From Didemnitutus sp041906465 (GTDB lineage: Bacteria; Verrucomicrobiota; Verrucomicrobiia; Opitutales; Opitutaceae), in the NCBI GenBank assembly GCA_041906465.1, contig JAYRJE010000008.1, forward strand, positions 124,001-188,000: a DNA stretch of 64,000 bases. The letters run 5' to 3'. This document shows, piece after piece, positions 7,850 to 16,408 of this stretch. How positions within the stretch are numbered: position 1 is the first letter of the stretch; every line of letters starts with the position of its first letter. The position numbers were made by a program, and so were the translations under genes. The notes under the pieces were generated by a model. The model had not been told where the DNA came from. It saw only the letters and a program-made list of their open reading frames with translations, and ran no database searches.

Positions 7850-8455
7850 ATGCACTCGACGCATCTCAACGAGCACGACGCCAATCAGGGCGCGCAGTCC
7901 TCCGGCGAGTTCCTCGGTATGACGGGAAACTCCGGCTGGTATCTGCTGGGCTCCGGCGGCGCGACGATCCTCATGGTGATCTTCCTGTGGGGGATCTTTG
8001 GGGTATCGCTGCTGCTGTGCCTGCTGGTGGGCGTCGTGCTTTGCGCGCTGTCGGTCACGTATGTGTTCACGCTGAAAAACAACAAGCCGGAGCACTATGA
8101 TACCGATTTCTTCGAATCCGCGCTGGTCGAATCGGGCCTGCTCTCCTTCCAATTCGGCCCGCGTGCCCGGCGGCCGGCGAATCCCTTCGCCGCCGCCGGG
8201 TCGCCGGCAGCTCCTGAGGTGGACGCGGGCGAGCCGGCGGTGCGCTCACGTCGAGCGGGTCTCGGAATGGCCCGTCTTTCCAGCGCGAACGCTCGCCCGG
8301 TTGGGGAGATGACCGGCCAAAAGGACGCCGAACAGAAGAAGCGTGAGCAACCCGTGGTCGCACGCGCCGACTACGAGCGGTTGCAGGAGCAGCTCACGGT
8401 CACGGAGGACATGCTGGAAGAAGCGTTGGCAGAACGCGGGGAGGAAGTCGCATGA
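7850..8455 (+). CDS. VirB3-position membrane protein with charged C-terminal tail
   Basis: The 201-residue product has two adjacent hydrophobic segments (about residues 34-52 and 54-72), as in VirB3/TrbD. An unusually long hydrophilic tail follows, with proline/alanine-rich stretches and a final acidic coiled-coil-like segment (about 165-200). Typical VirB3 proteins are near 100 residues, so the tail is extra. Its stop overlaps the VirB4 start by 4 bp, the usual B3-B4 arrangement. The identity rests mainly on position and topology. Confidence 0.6.
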   Translation: MHSTHLNEHDANQGAQSSGEFLGMTGNSGWYLLGSGGATILMVIFLWGIFGVSLLLCLLVGVVLCALSVTYVFTLKNNKPEHYDTDFFESALVESGLLSFQFGPRARRPANPFAAAGSPAAPEVDAGEPAVRSRRAGLGMARLSSANARPVGEMTGQKDAEQKKREQPVVARADYERLQEQLTVTEDMLEEALAERGEEVA

Positions 8456-11154
8456 GAACCGAACCCGCAGACGGCTACTTTGGCGAAGACATGATTGTCT
8501 TCGAAGGCCTCCATCGCGGCGGTTTCATCGCGCGCGGATTTGAGGTCATCGCCCCGGACTTGGAACATGCCGATCCGGTCCATCACAACGCATTCGAGTC
8601 CGACCTGGTCGCGCTGCTGTCGGTGCTGAAACCCGGTTGGCGGATGCAGGTGCAGTGGACGAACGATTCCGACTTCCGGAAGCCGCTCCAGCGCTACCGG
8701 GAAGACACGGCCACGCTCGCGACCAACGAATGGAGCAAGCGCCAGCGCAACGAGCGGTTCGTGCGTTACTGGCGCATAGTCGAGTCTGGGGCACTTCGGC
8801 GGGAGCGTCTCCGCCTGTATTTCACGACGCCGGTCGATGCGGCGGTGCTCGGCAAGAATGCCGGCCGACTGACCCGGGAGGCGCTGCTTGGCACCTATGC
8901 CGAGCAGTTCAACCAAATCGGGCAGTTCCTGCAGGCGCTCTTTGGCGGGAGCGGCGGTCAGGTGCGGTCGATGACCGATGCCGATCACTTCCTGCACTAC
9001 CTGGAGTTTCTCAATCCGTCGCTGCCGGAGCAGAAAATCACCGATCCGCTGGAGTTCTTCGATCCCCAGAAATCCATTCAGGAAAACTGCTGGCTCGGCG
9101 AAGGCCGCCCGCTGGAAAAGCCCGACACCGGTTTTTATCTCGATGGCTGTTACCACGGGATGCTGGTGCTCAAGTCGCTGCCGAAACGGACCCGCCCAAG
9201 CCTCGCCTACCTCCTGACGAAGCTCGGCTTCCGGGACTACGCCATCACCGTCAACGTCGAGTCGGTCGATGTGGAAGAGCTGATCGAGAAGGAGCAGAAG
9301 GAGCTGAACCGCGTCGAAGGCGACTATGAGAGCCTGAAGAAGGTGAAGCTCCTTGCGGCGATGCGGACGAAGGCCGCGAAGATCGCCCGCTACAGTAACG
9401 GCGACAGCTCGCCCTACCGCATCCAGTATATCATCCGCGCGTGGGATCGGAATCGGGAAGACCTCCGTGCGAAGCTGACCGCGCTCAAGGCCGCGGTCGG
9501 CAGCATGGAGCGGGCGCAGGCTTATGAGCCCGCCCTCGAACCCTCCGCGCGAAACTTCTTCTACTGCTCGTGGCCGGGCTGGTCGTTCAGCCGCTACGAT
9601 TCGCTCTGGCATGACTACGATGACGCGCTCGTCGCAAACATCCTGCCCTTCTCGTCCACGCCGGTGGGCCACCTCGATCAGGCGGAATTCCTATTTGAGG
9701 GTCCCAACGGGAATCTTGTCGGCGGGCGGACGTTTGTCGGCGAGGGCAACAACCAGACGCCCCAAAACGCGGTCGTCATCGGCACCACGGGTTCCGGCAA
9801 GAGCGTCAACGTCATCGATATTCTGACCCAGACCGAGCCGTTCTACGCCTACACAATGATCGTGGAAGAGGGTGAGTCCTACACCACCTACGCCAAGACG
9901 GTCGATCCGGCCGCGGAGCCGATCATCGTCCAGGCGAACGGCAAGTTGACCATGAACTACCTCGACACGCGGGGCCTGCCGCTGTCCGGGTTGCACCTGA
10001 GCGCGGCGGCGGCGCTCCCGATGCTCATGGTCGGTCAGTCGAAAGACGAAGACCGCAACAAGCTCCGGCAGGCACTCCTGGCGAACGCCATCGGCCGCCT
10101 CTACGAGGATTTCGCGCGGTGGTATTTCAATCGTCACCCGGAGGAAACGGCGGTCATGGCGCGTCGGGCCTACGCCCTCGACCAGTATCGCCGGACTCGG
10201 ATGGGGCCGCAGGCGACCGGGCTCGATGCGTTCCTCGAGTTCGCCGAATGGGAGCAACGTCGCGGAGATGAAGCGTCGGCCTTTGCGGCCTCAGCCGACG
10301 AAGGCGACGTGGTCCGTTTCGCGAAGGACGGCGCAGGTGCGCAGCAAATCCGCGACCTCGTGTTCGCCCGGCTCACCCCGGCCGAGATGCCGCAGCATGG
10401 CCAGTTGCAGGAACTGCTCTCTGCCGAGGCCTCCGGGCCGCATGCCGAGGAAATGCGCTACCTTGCCACGCTCCTGGAACCGTGGTCGGCGGGTGGCAGC
10501 TACGGTGAACTCTTCGATGGGGTCTCGAATGTGTCGCTCACGGGCAAAATCGCGCACTTCGAACTGGGCTACATCCCGGAGTCGGCAGAGGAACTCAAAG
10601 CGGCGGCGGCCTTCCTGATCGCGAACTATACCCGGTCGCACATGATGCGGCTGCCACGTGCGCTGCGGAAGCGGAACATCTTTGAGGAAGTCGCGCGTTT
10701 CTCGCTCGTGCCTTCCGGCAAGAAAGTGCTGCGCGAGTCCTACCAGCAGCTCCGCAAATACAACGTCTGGAACGTCGCGACCGTGCAGAATTACGAGCAG
10801 TTCAAAGCGTCCGACATCCGTGGCGCGGTCCTGGGTAACAGCCGTATCCTGTTCCTGCTCCGCCAGAGCGACCGTTCCGACATCGAGGATCTGAGCCGCG
10901 ACTTCCCGATTCCGGATGCGGCGAAGGATGCCGTCATGAGTCACCCCGAACCGGAGAAGCTGGTCGGGACCAAGTATTCGCAGTTCACCTACTACCACAC
11001 GGACGAACGCCGTCCGTTGATCGTGACCATGCGCAACGTCGCCTCTCGCGAGATGCTCTACTGCGCGTCGAGCTCGGGCGCGCATTTCGATCAGCGCGAA
11101 AAGGCACTGCGCGGAAACGGCAACGTGGTGGACGCCATCATCGCCAACGCCTGA
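8452..11154 (+). CDS. VirB4/TrbE-type conjugation ATPase
   Basis: This large ATPase energises assembly of the secretion channel. The 900-residue product has the VirB4 length. Walker A GTTGSGKS lies at residues 444-451, and a Walker B-like IFEEVARF near residue 743 has glutamate where aspartate is usual. A motif AVLGNSRILFLLRQ follows near 790, typical of the VirB4 C terminus. The N-terminal half holds the CagE/TrbE-like region. The start overlaps the preceding gene by 4 bp, indicating coupling. Confidence 0.88.
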   Translation: MRTEPADGYFGEDMIVFEGLHRGGFIARGFEVIAPDLEHADPVHHNAFESDLVALLSVLKPGWRMQVQWTNDSDFRKPLQRYREDTATLATNEWSKRQRNERFVRYWRIVESGALRRERLRLYFTTPVDAAVLGKNAGRLTREALLGTYAEQFNQIGQFLQALFGGSGGQVRSMTDADHFLHYLEFLNPSLPEQKITDPLEFFDPQKSIQENCWLGEGRPLEKPDTGFYLDGCYHGMLVLKSLPKRTRPSLAYLLTKLGFRDYAITVNVESVDVEELIEKEQKELNRVEGDYESLKKVKLLAAMRTKAAKIARYSNGDSSPYRIQYIIRAWDRNREDLRAKLTALKAAVGSMERAQAYEPALEPSARNFFYCSWPGWSFSRYDSLWHDYDDALVANILPFSSTPVGHLDQAEFLFEGPNGNLVGGRTFVGEGNNQTPQNAVVIGTTGSGKSVNVIDILTQTEPFYAYTMIVEEGESYTTYAKTVDPAAEPIIVQANGKLTMNYLDTRGLPLSGLHLSAAAALPMLMVGQSKDEDRNKLRQALLANAIGRLYEDFARWYFNRHPEETAVMARRAYALDQYRRTRMGPQATGLDAFLEFAEWEQRRGDEASAFAASADEGDVVRFAKDGAGAQQIRDLVFARLTPAEMPQHGQLQELLSAEASGPHAEEMRYLATLLEPWSAGGSYGELFDGVSNVSLTGKIAHFELGYIPESAEELKAAAAFLIANYTRSHMMRLPRALRKRNIFEEVARFSLVPSGKKVLRESYQQLRKYNVWNVATVQNYEQFKASDIRGAVLGNSRILFLLRQSDRSDIEDLSRDFPIPDAAKDAVMSHPEPEKLVGTKYSQFTYYHTDERRPLIVTMRNVASREMLYCASSSGAHFDQREKALRGNGNVVDAIIANA

Positions 11155-11158
11155 AGCC

Positions 11159-11818
11159 ATGAAAACCAACGAGGAAATCCAACGCGAGGCGCAGCGCATG
11201 GTGGTCGCGGGGCGCAGCTACCGGGACGAGCATCGCGGCGACGCCGGCGGGGTCGTTCCGCTGCCGCGCGTGCTGGTGCAGCTTCCCGATGTGCAGGTCA
11301 CACGCAAACCCGAGACCGGTTCGCCAGTTTCGGAATCTCAGCGCGTGAACCGTCACCGGCATATCGAGGCTGCCTTTGAAGATGGGGCTCTGATCTTCCG
11401 GCTGATGGAGCGGGAGACGGCAACGGGAGAAGCAGCGACCATGGTGCGGTCCGGTGAGCCAACCGAGGTCATGGTCAGCCGCTCCGGGTTCGATCTGCTT
11501 CACGCGGGATATGAGATGGTCGAGGAAGACCGCTTGTTCGAACGCCTCGCGCCCTTCACGGAGCGCATTGAGGAACGGGACGGTCGCGATCCGTTGGATG
11601 AGCGTGAGGTCGCCGAAGTCGAGGCGGTCCTCGAAACCCATCTGCTCCCGCCTTCCGAACGCCTGCGGATGAAGGCGGACGTTGTTGAATTTCTCGAAGG
11701 GCGGTTGGAAGCGGGCGTCTTCATCGCCCACGCCATTGACCGGCTGTGTGCGCGCGAGGGCCAGCGCCAAGGCCACGCGCAACGTCACGAACTCAAACTC
11801 ACGATCAACGAATCCTGA
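11159..11818 (+). CDS. Unknown soluble protein of the secretion operon
   Basis: The 219-residue product lies 4 bp after the VirB4 gene. It has no signal peptide or membrane segment, is rich in Glu and Arg, and is mostly helical in appearance in its second half (about 95-205). I do not recognise a family. Being enclosed between VirB4 and VirB5 genes, it is likely an element-specific transfer protein. Confidence 0.7.
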   Translation: MKTNEEIQREAQRMVVAGRSYRDEHRGDAGGVVPLPRVLVQLPDVQVTRKPETGSPVSESQRVNRHRHIEAAFEDGALIFRLMERETATGEAATMVRSGEPTEVMVSRSGFDLLHAGYEMVEEDRLFERLAPFTERIEERDGRDPLDEREVAEVEAVLETHLLPPSERLRMKADVVEFLEGRLEAGVFIAHAIDRLCAREGQRQGHAQRHELKLTINES

Positions 11819-11838
11819 TCCTCAACCCAAGGCTACCC

Positions 11839-12333
11839 ATGCAACGATTCCTGGACAGTCTCTCGTTCTCGCAGCCGTATCTGGTCGGCCTGCTGTTCAT
11901 GGTGGTGGTTGTCCTCTTCATGCCGGGCTGTGCGACTGCCAGCGCCGACTCGGCCGGGCGCACGCGCAACTTTGCCACGACCGCCGCCACAACGGCGGGC
12001 GGGGCTTACATCGGCGCCCGGGAGGGCGACGGCAAAGCCAAGAATGCCGCGGTCGGTGCGGCGGCGGGCTTCGTGGTCGGCGAAACCATCAACTACTTCA
12101 ATAACAAGGCCCAGCGGGAGGCGTATCTGGCCGGCTACGAAAAGGGCCAGTCGAACGCTGTGAAGCAGCAATACTGGATCGCCCGGGACAACCAACGCCC
12201 GTCGCTCGATGATGGCTACGAGGAGACCTACTACGAAATCGATGTGCCCCAAACGGATCGCGACGGGGTGCGGCGCGAGCCGACCAAGCGAGTCATTCGC
12301 GTGGTCATGCCGAAGGAGGAAACCGGTTCATGA
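11839..12333 (+). CDS. Lipoprotein with glycine-zipper segment
   Basis: The 164-residue product has an N-terminal hydrophobic stretch followed by the lipobox-like FMPGC (Cys near residue 33). Next is a small-residue, glycine/alanine-rich segment (about 50-80) of the glycine-zipper type seen in outer-membrane lipoproteins. The tail is hydrophilic. ATG 11839 is the start that gives a signal peptide; the frame is open to 11746 but overlaps the previous gene. Its stop overlaps the VirB5 gene by 4 bp. A VirB7-like or surface-exclusion role is possible but unproven. Confidence 0.65.
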   Translation: MQRFLDSLSFSQPYLVGLLFMVVVVLFMPGCATASADSAGRTRNFATTAATTAGGAYIGAREGDGKAKNAAVGAAAGFVVGETINYFNNKAQREAYLAGYEKGQSNAVKQQYWIARDNQRPSLDDGYEETYYEIDVPQTDRDGVRREPTKRVIRVVMPKEETGS

Positions 12334-13139
12334 AAACGACGCTCCTTTTGGCCGCGGTGCTGACGATGGGCGCGAGTTCAGGCCTCGCGCAATGGGCGGT
12401 GATCGATGCCGCGAACCTCCAGCAAAGCGCCGTGAATTACGCTGCGATGGTGGAGCAGTTGGCGAATCAGGCTACGCAGATCACTAATCAGGTTCGGCAG
12501 ATTCAGCAGTTCGAAACACAGCTCAAGCGCATGGGGGACATGGCCAACGTGAAAGACATCGTCGGCTTCGCGCAATTTCGCGCCGACCTGAATCTTCCGA
12601 CGCAGGTCAAGACCTGGGCGCAGGGCATCGCCCGCGTCGATGGCCGGGGTTTGTTCGGCGACACGCGGGGCGGCATCTTCCGCGAAGTCCGGGCAGACTT
12701 CCGCGACTTCGACGGTGCCGTGATAGAACGCGACCCGACCGTTTACAAAGAGTCTCACGACATGGCCGTCACGGTGGATGAATTCAAGGCCGTGCAGAGC
12801 GACGTTTACAAGCGACGGGAGGACTTGAAGCGGGCCATCGCCCAAACCAGCGAAGCCCTCCGGGCGGCCGAAACGGAGGCGGAACAGAAGAAGTTGGAGG
12901 CGGTGCTGAACGCTCAGTATGGCCAGCTCACAGCCGTGGATGCGGAAGTCGCGCTGAGTGCCGCCCAGGTGCAGGTCAAAGCGGCCGAGGCCACGGCCAT
13001 GACCAACGCCCAGACCGAAGCCGATGCCGAGGCTCGGCGTCGGCTGGCCCAGCAGGAAGCGCGTAAGCTATCGGCGGCGTTCAAGCCGCGTTACGAGACT
13101 ATGCTCCAGTATGTTATTGAAAAACCTTTCACACGCTGA
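12330..13139 (+). CDS. VirB5/TrbJ-like periplasmic conjugation protein
   Basis: The 269-residue product begins with a clear signal peptide ending near GLAQWAVID. Long amphipathic helices follow (about 30-75 and 145-255), including QLANQATQITNQVRQIQQF, the pattern of TrbJ/VirB5 proteins that form the pilus tip or stalk. Coiled-coil character is strong in the C-terminal half. It lies between VirB4 and VirB6 genes, as expected for VirB5. Confidence 0.75.
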   Translation: MKTTLLLAAVLTMGASSGLAQWAVIDAANLQQSAVNYAAMVEQLANQATQITNQVRQIQQFETQLKRMGDMANVKDIVGFAQFRADLNLPTQVKTWAQGIARVDGRGLFGDTRGGIFREVRADFRDFDGAVIERDPTVYKESHDMAVTVDEFKAVQSDVYKRREDLKRAIAQTSEALRAAETEAEQKKLEAVLNAQYGQLTAVDAEVALSAAQVQVKAAEATAMTNAQTEADAEARRRLAQQEARKLSAAFKPRYETMLQYVIEKPFTR

Positions 13140-13178
13140 CGGCGAACCGCCTCGGGAAAATTCGGTCAAAATGCACCT

Positions 13179-13430
13179 ATGAAAGCACCTACGATCACCG
13201 GGGTTTTGCTGACGACGTTGATGCTCGCTGGAGGATGCGTGGACCGGGAGGCGGAGGCGCGGCGGGCACGCGAGGACGCCGAGGCCAAGGCACGTGCCGA
13301 GGCAGCTCGCAAGGAAATGAACGCGCTTCCGAAGGCGTTCAAATCGCCGGAATTCTTCAAGCTCAACGAGCCTGATCCTAAAACGAAACCGCAGGCGGTG
13401 CCCGTCCCTGAAAAGAAGCAGAATCCCTGA
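13179..13430 (+). CDS. Small lipoprotein (TrbK-like position)
   Basis: The 83-residue product has a signal peptide with lipobox LAGGC (Cys at about residue 20), then a highly charged helix rich in Ala, Arg and Glu and a proline-rich tail. In Trb operons a small lipoprotein, TrbK (entry exclusion), sits between trbJ and trbL. The position here, between the VirB5/TrbJ-like and VirB6/TrbL-like genes, is the same. Function is inferred from position only. Confidence 0.65.
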   Translation: MKAPTITGVLLTTLMLAGGCVDREAEARRAREDAEAKARAEAARKEMNALPKAFKSPEFFKLNEPDPKTKPQAVPVPEKKQNP

Positions 13431-13441
13431 GCCTTGATACC

Positions 13442-14638
13442 ATGATGATGCTGGCGACCATCCTTCCCCCTTCATATTTCGACGGCCTGTCGTCGTTGTG
13501 GGGCGGATGCGCCTATATCGGCAGCGCTATCGTGGCGGTTGGTCTGGTTTTCAGCACCGTGAGGGGCCGCCCGGATGCCGGGGAGTTCATTTGGCTTCTG
13601 GCCAAAGTGTTCCTGATCGGCGTTAGCACGCTCTTTATCAGGGAGTGGCTCATGCGGCTCAGTGACATCATCTTCGCCTTTGGGGCCATGATGGGAGTGG
13701 ACCCGACCGCCGTGGATGAGCGCTTTGTCACGTTCATCGCCGGGACCAAAGCGACGGAACCGGATTCCAGCATGTGGGATATCATCTGGGGGACCAAATC
13801 CATCGGGACCGCGATCTGCTACGCTTTGCTCTGGCTGTTCGGGTGGATGTCCTGGGGCGTTCAGTATGTCGTGAAACTGGTCGGTGGAGTCCTGCTCACC
13901 GCAGGGTGGGCGTTGAGCCCGATCTTCCTCTCCTTTTTCATGCTCAAGCCGATGGCGGGCGTTGCCCAGAAATATGTCATCGGATTGGCGGCCTTGGTCT
14001 GCTGGCCGTTCGGTTGGGTGATCGCGGCGGTTGTCACGAATGCGATGCTCGAAGCAGCCGCAACGGCCAGTCTTGTTCCGGTGTTCGTCGTGGGAGCACC
14101 AATCGCCGCGCCTGCCCTGACGGTGTTGCTGATCGGCTCGTGGATGATCATCAGCTCCGCACTCGCCCCATGGATCAGCACAAAGATTCTGCTGATGGGT
14201 GCCAACCCGGCAGTGGCGTTCGCCCAGAGCGTCGGTGGCGTGGCGCAGGCTGCCTTCACGGGTGGTGTCGGAGCGGCCGTCGCTGCCGCAACCGGGGGAG
14301 CCGGTGCGGGCGGAGTGATTGCGGCGGCAGCAGGCGGAGCGGCTGCCGCCGGAACCGAGTCCACGATCCGCGGTGGAGGTTCGCCCCGAGTCACTGGAAC
14401 TGCGGTCGGCGGGCTTTCGGGCTTCTACGCGGGATCCTTCATGCGGCGCCATGCGGCAGCCGCAGAAGAGACCGCCTCGGCTCAAAGACAGCACGCACAG
14501 GCGGCTGAAGATTTTGCTGAACAATTCTCTGCTGAGACGAGACGCAGACGGACAAGCCGAAGCGGTTTCGGCAATCAACCACACTCTGAAGATCCCAACC
14601 AAGCAGCCATCGACATCGATTCCCATGCCAAATCCTAG
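13442..14638 (+). CDS. VirB6/TrbL-like polytopic membrane protein
   Basis: The 398-residue product has six or more hydrophobic segments between about residues 15 and 265 and a central region rich in Trp and Gly (LLWLFGWMSWGVQY), as in TrbL/VirB6. A glycine/alanine-rich stretch (about 265-310) and a hydrophilic tail follow. It should form part of the inner-membrane channel. It begins 11 bp after the lipoprotein gene, and its end overlaps a small unnamed ORF by 14 bp. Confidence 0.8.
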   Translation: MMMLATILPPSYFDGLSSLWGGCAYIGSAIVAVGLVFSTVRGRPDAGEFIWLLAKVFLIGVSTLFIREWLMRLSDIIFAFGAMMGVDPTAVDERFVTFIAGTKATEPDSSMWDIIWGTKSIGTAICYALLWLFGWMSWGVQYVVKLVGGVLLTAGWALSPIFLSFFMLKPMAGVAQKYVIGLAALVCWPFGWVIAAVVTNAMLEAAATASLVPVFVVGAPIAAPALTVLLIGSWMIISSALAPWISTKILLMGANPAVAFAQSVGGVAQAAFTGGVGAAVAAATGGAGAGGVIAAAAGGAAAAGTESTIRGGGSPRVTGTAVGGLSGFYAGSFMRRHAAAAEETASAQRQHAQAAEDFAEQFSAETRRRRTSRSGFGNQPHSEDPNQAAIDIDSHAKS

Positions 14639-14819
14639 CCAAAGAATTGCCGCTGCATCGAAGGACTCGATCAATTCAATGCGGCGTATCGCAGTTGCAC
14701 AGAAGAAGGTCGCCCATGCGCTACTCGACGGCTTGCGCCGCGAGGAGCCGGATGGCCCGGAGGCAGAGCGTCCGCTCAAGAACGTGACGCCTCCGAAATC
14801 GAACCCACCCCGGAGGTAA
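14625..14819 (+). CDS. Small basic protein between the VirB6 and VirB8 genes
   Basis: An ATG at 14625, overlapping the end of the VirB6 gene in another frame, opens a 64-codon frame ending five bases before the VirB8 gene. The product is basic and helical in its first half (SINSMRRIAVAQKKVAHALL), with a proline-rich tail (NVTPPKSNPPRR). No family is recognised. It fills the only gap between VirB6 and VirB8 and has the operon's orientation, so it is likely real though short. Confidence 0.5.
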   Translation: MPNPSQRIAAASKDSINSMRRIAVAQKKVAHALLDGLRREEPDGPEAERPLKNVTPPKSNPPRR

Positions 14820-14824
14820 CTGCC

Positions 14825-15490
14825 ATGGTCGCCAACGCCGAAACCGCTTCCGCGCCCGCTTCCCGCGTGGCGCCGCAGTTCGGGAAGCCGAAATCCTCGT
14901 TGCTGGCGATTTTCGACCGGCAGCGTCGTCAGTCGCTGGTCTGGTTCCTCGTCGCCGTCCTGGCGTGGGTCTGGGCGGTGTGGGACCGCCATCAACTGGT
15001 CGAGCAACTGACCCGCAAGCGCGAGGTCGTGATGATCGACAGCCTCGGCACCTACTACGTGTCGCCGGTGGTGGACATTCAGGAGGCGAAAGACCTGCAT
15101 GCGATGCAGACGAAACTTGCGTGCAAGGCGCTCTTCGAACGGAACCCGGCGGGCTTGGATAATCCCGAATTGTTCAAGCAACTCTTCCTCCGCGAAGCGG
15201 CCCAGACTGCACAGGCTTCGCTCAACCGGACCAAGCCTGAGTTTGAAGCGAAATCCCTGCATCAGAAAGTGGAGGTCGGCGTGCCGGAGATTCTAAGCAC
15301 GCGCGACAACGCCTTCTACACGTCGGCAGACGTTCAGTTGATCCGCGTCGGTTCCTATCAGGGAGCGCCCATCACGGAGGTGCTTCGCTACCGGGTGAAA
15401 TTCAAGTTCCTGGTCAACCCGGACCTGACCCGCAACGGGCGGTTTCCGACCGCGGTCGCCGCGTTCCAAGTGGAGCCCATCAAGACGTGA
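14825..15490 (+). CDS. VirB8/TrbF-like inner-membrane protein
   Basis: The 221-residue product has a cytoplasmic N terminus of about 37 residues and a single membrane helix rich in Trp (SLVWFLVAVLAWVWAVW, about 38-54). A periplasmic domain of about 165 residues follows. This is the VirB8/TrbF/TraE topology and size. It precedes the VirB9- and VirB10-position genes by short gaps, matching the canonical B8-B9-B10 order. Confidence 0.75.
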   Translation: MVANAETASAPASRVAPQFGKPKSSLLAIFDRQRRQSLVWFLVAVLAWVWAVWDRHQLVEQLTRKREVVMIDSLGTYYVSPVVDIQEAKDLHAMQTKLACKALFERNPAGLDNPELFKQLFLREAAQTAQASLNRTKPEFEAKSLHQKVEVGVPEILSTRDNAFYTSADVQLIRVGSYQGAPITEVLRYRVKFKFLVNPDLTRNGRFPTAVAAFQVEPIKT

Positions 15491-15499
15491 GGACGCGCC

Positions 15500-16408
15500 A
15501 TGATGAAATCCCTCTCACTCTTCATCGGCCTCGCCTCGGCGCTCGCGGCGCAAACGATTCGCGAGGCCCGGCTTGATCCGAAGCAGGCGGTGGACCTGCC
15601 GGTGTCCCGCGAGGTCACCACCGTCATGTTCCCCGGTCCGATCACCGCCGTGGCGGGAGCGGACATGTTGATCGAGGGTGGTAAGCAGTCGATGGAGGTC
15701 GAGGAAGGGACGCCCCTGCGATTCCATGTCTCCCATGCGCCCGGATCGAACTTCATCCTCGTCCGCAGTCTCCAGCCGGACGCCGCCGCGAGATTGACCG
15801 CGATCTACGATGGCTCGGCCTACGTGCTCAACCTTCGCACGGTCGCGGCAGATTCAACCGCGAGTGTGATTTTTCAGCCTGCTGCGCAGGTGGCGGCGGT
15901 CCGCGTGGAGACCCCACCGGAGCCCGTGAAGTTCACGCCCCGCATCGGACTCAGCCTGTTGGACCGGGCGCGGGCCTATCCGGTGTTGGCGAAGTCGCTG
16001 CCGAAGGCAGTCGAGGGGGTCACGCTCCGGGCGCAGAATCGAAAAATCGAATTGTCCGACGTGGAGGTGACCGTGCAGGAAGTCTATCGCTTCTCCAAGG
16101 AGGACGCGGTGGTCTTCTTGCTGCGGCTGAAGAATACCACGGACCGAACCCTCGATCTTGCCCCGAGCACGTTTGCGGCCCGGGTCGCCAACGAGAAATT
16201 CGAGCAGTCCATCGCCAACGGTCCGCGCAGTCTCGCTCCTGGCGAGAGCGCCGACGCGGAGTTCGCCGTCGTGGGCATGCCCGATGGCACGCGCAACGAT
16301 CTCAGCGCGGACAATGCGTTCACCATTCTGGTCAATACCTCGCGACGTGAGGCCGTCGCGACGACGGAGCCCATGGCACCGGCAGCAACGGAGGCACCGA
16401 AGTCATGA
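15500..16408 (+). CDS. VirB9-position secreted protein
   Basis: The 302-residue product has a short signal peptide ending at ALAAQ and is mostly beta-strand in pattern. It has an N-terminal domain (about 25-125) reminiscent of VirB9/TrbG and a second beta domain (about 175-285) with VEVTVQEVYRF and VVFLLRLKNTT, like the C-terminal domains of outer-membrane core proteins. Overall resemblance to VirB9 is weak, so the name rests on order between VirB8 and VirB10. It overlaps the VirB10 gene by 4 bp. Confidence 0.6.
   Translation: MMKSLSLFIGLASALAAQTIREARLDPKQAVDLPVSREVTTVMFPGPITAVAGADMLIEGGKQSMEVEEGTPLRFHVSHAPGSNFILVRSLQPDAAARLTAIYDGSAYVLNLRTVAADSTASVIFQPAAQVAAVRVETPPEPVKFTPRIGLSLLDRARAYPVLAKSLPKAVEGVTLRAQNRKIELSDVEVTVQEVYRFSKEDAVVFLLRLKNTTDRTLDLAPSTFAARVANEKFEQSIANGPRSLAPGESADAEFAVVGMPDGTRNDLSADNAFTILVNTSRREAVATTEPMAPAATEAPKS

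Noticed and set aside
13472..15262. Minus-strand 596-codon frame over the VirB6-VirB8 region
   Set aside because: Antisense to three operon genes, low-complexity Arg/His/Gly composition.
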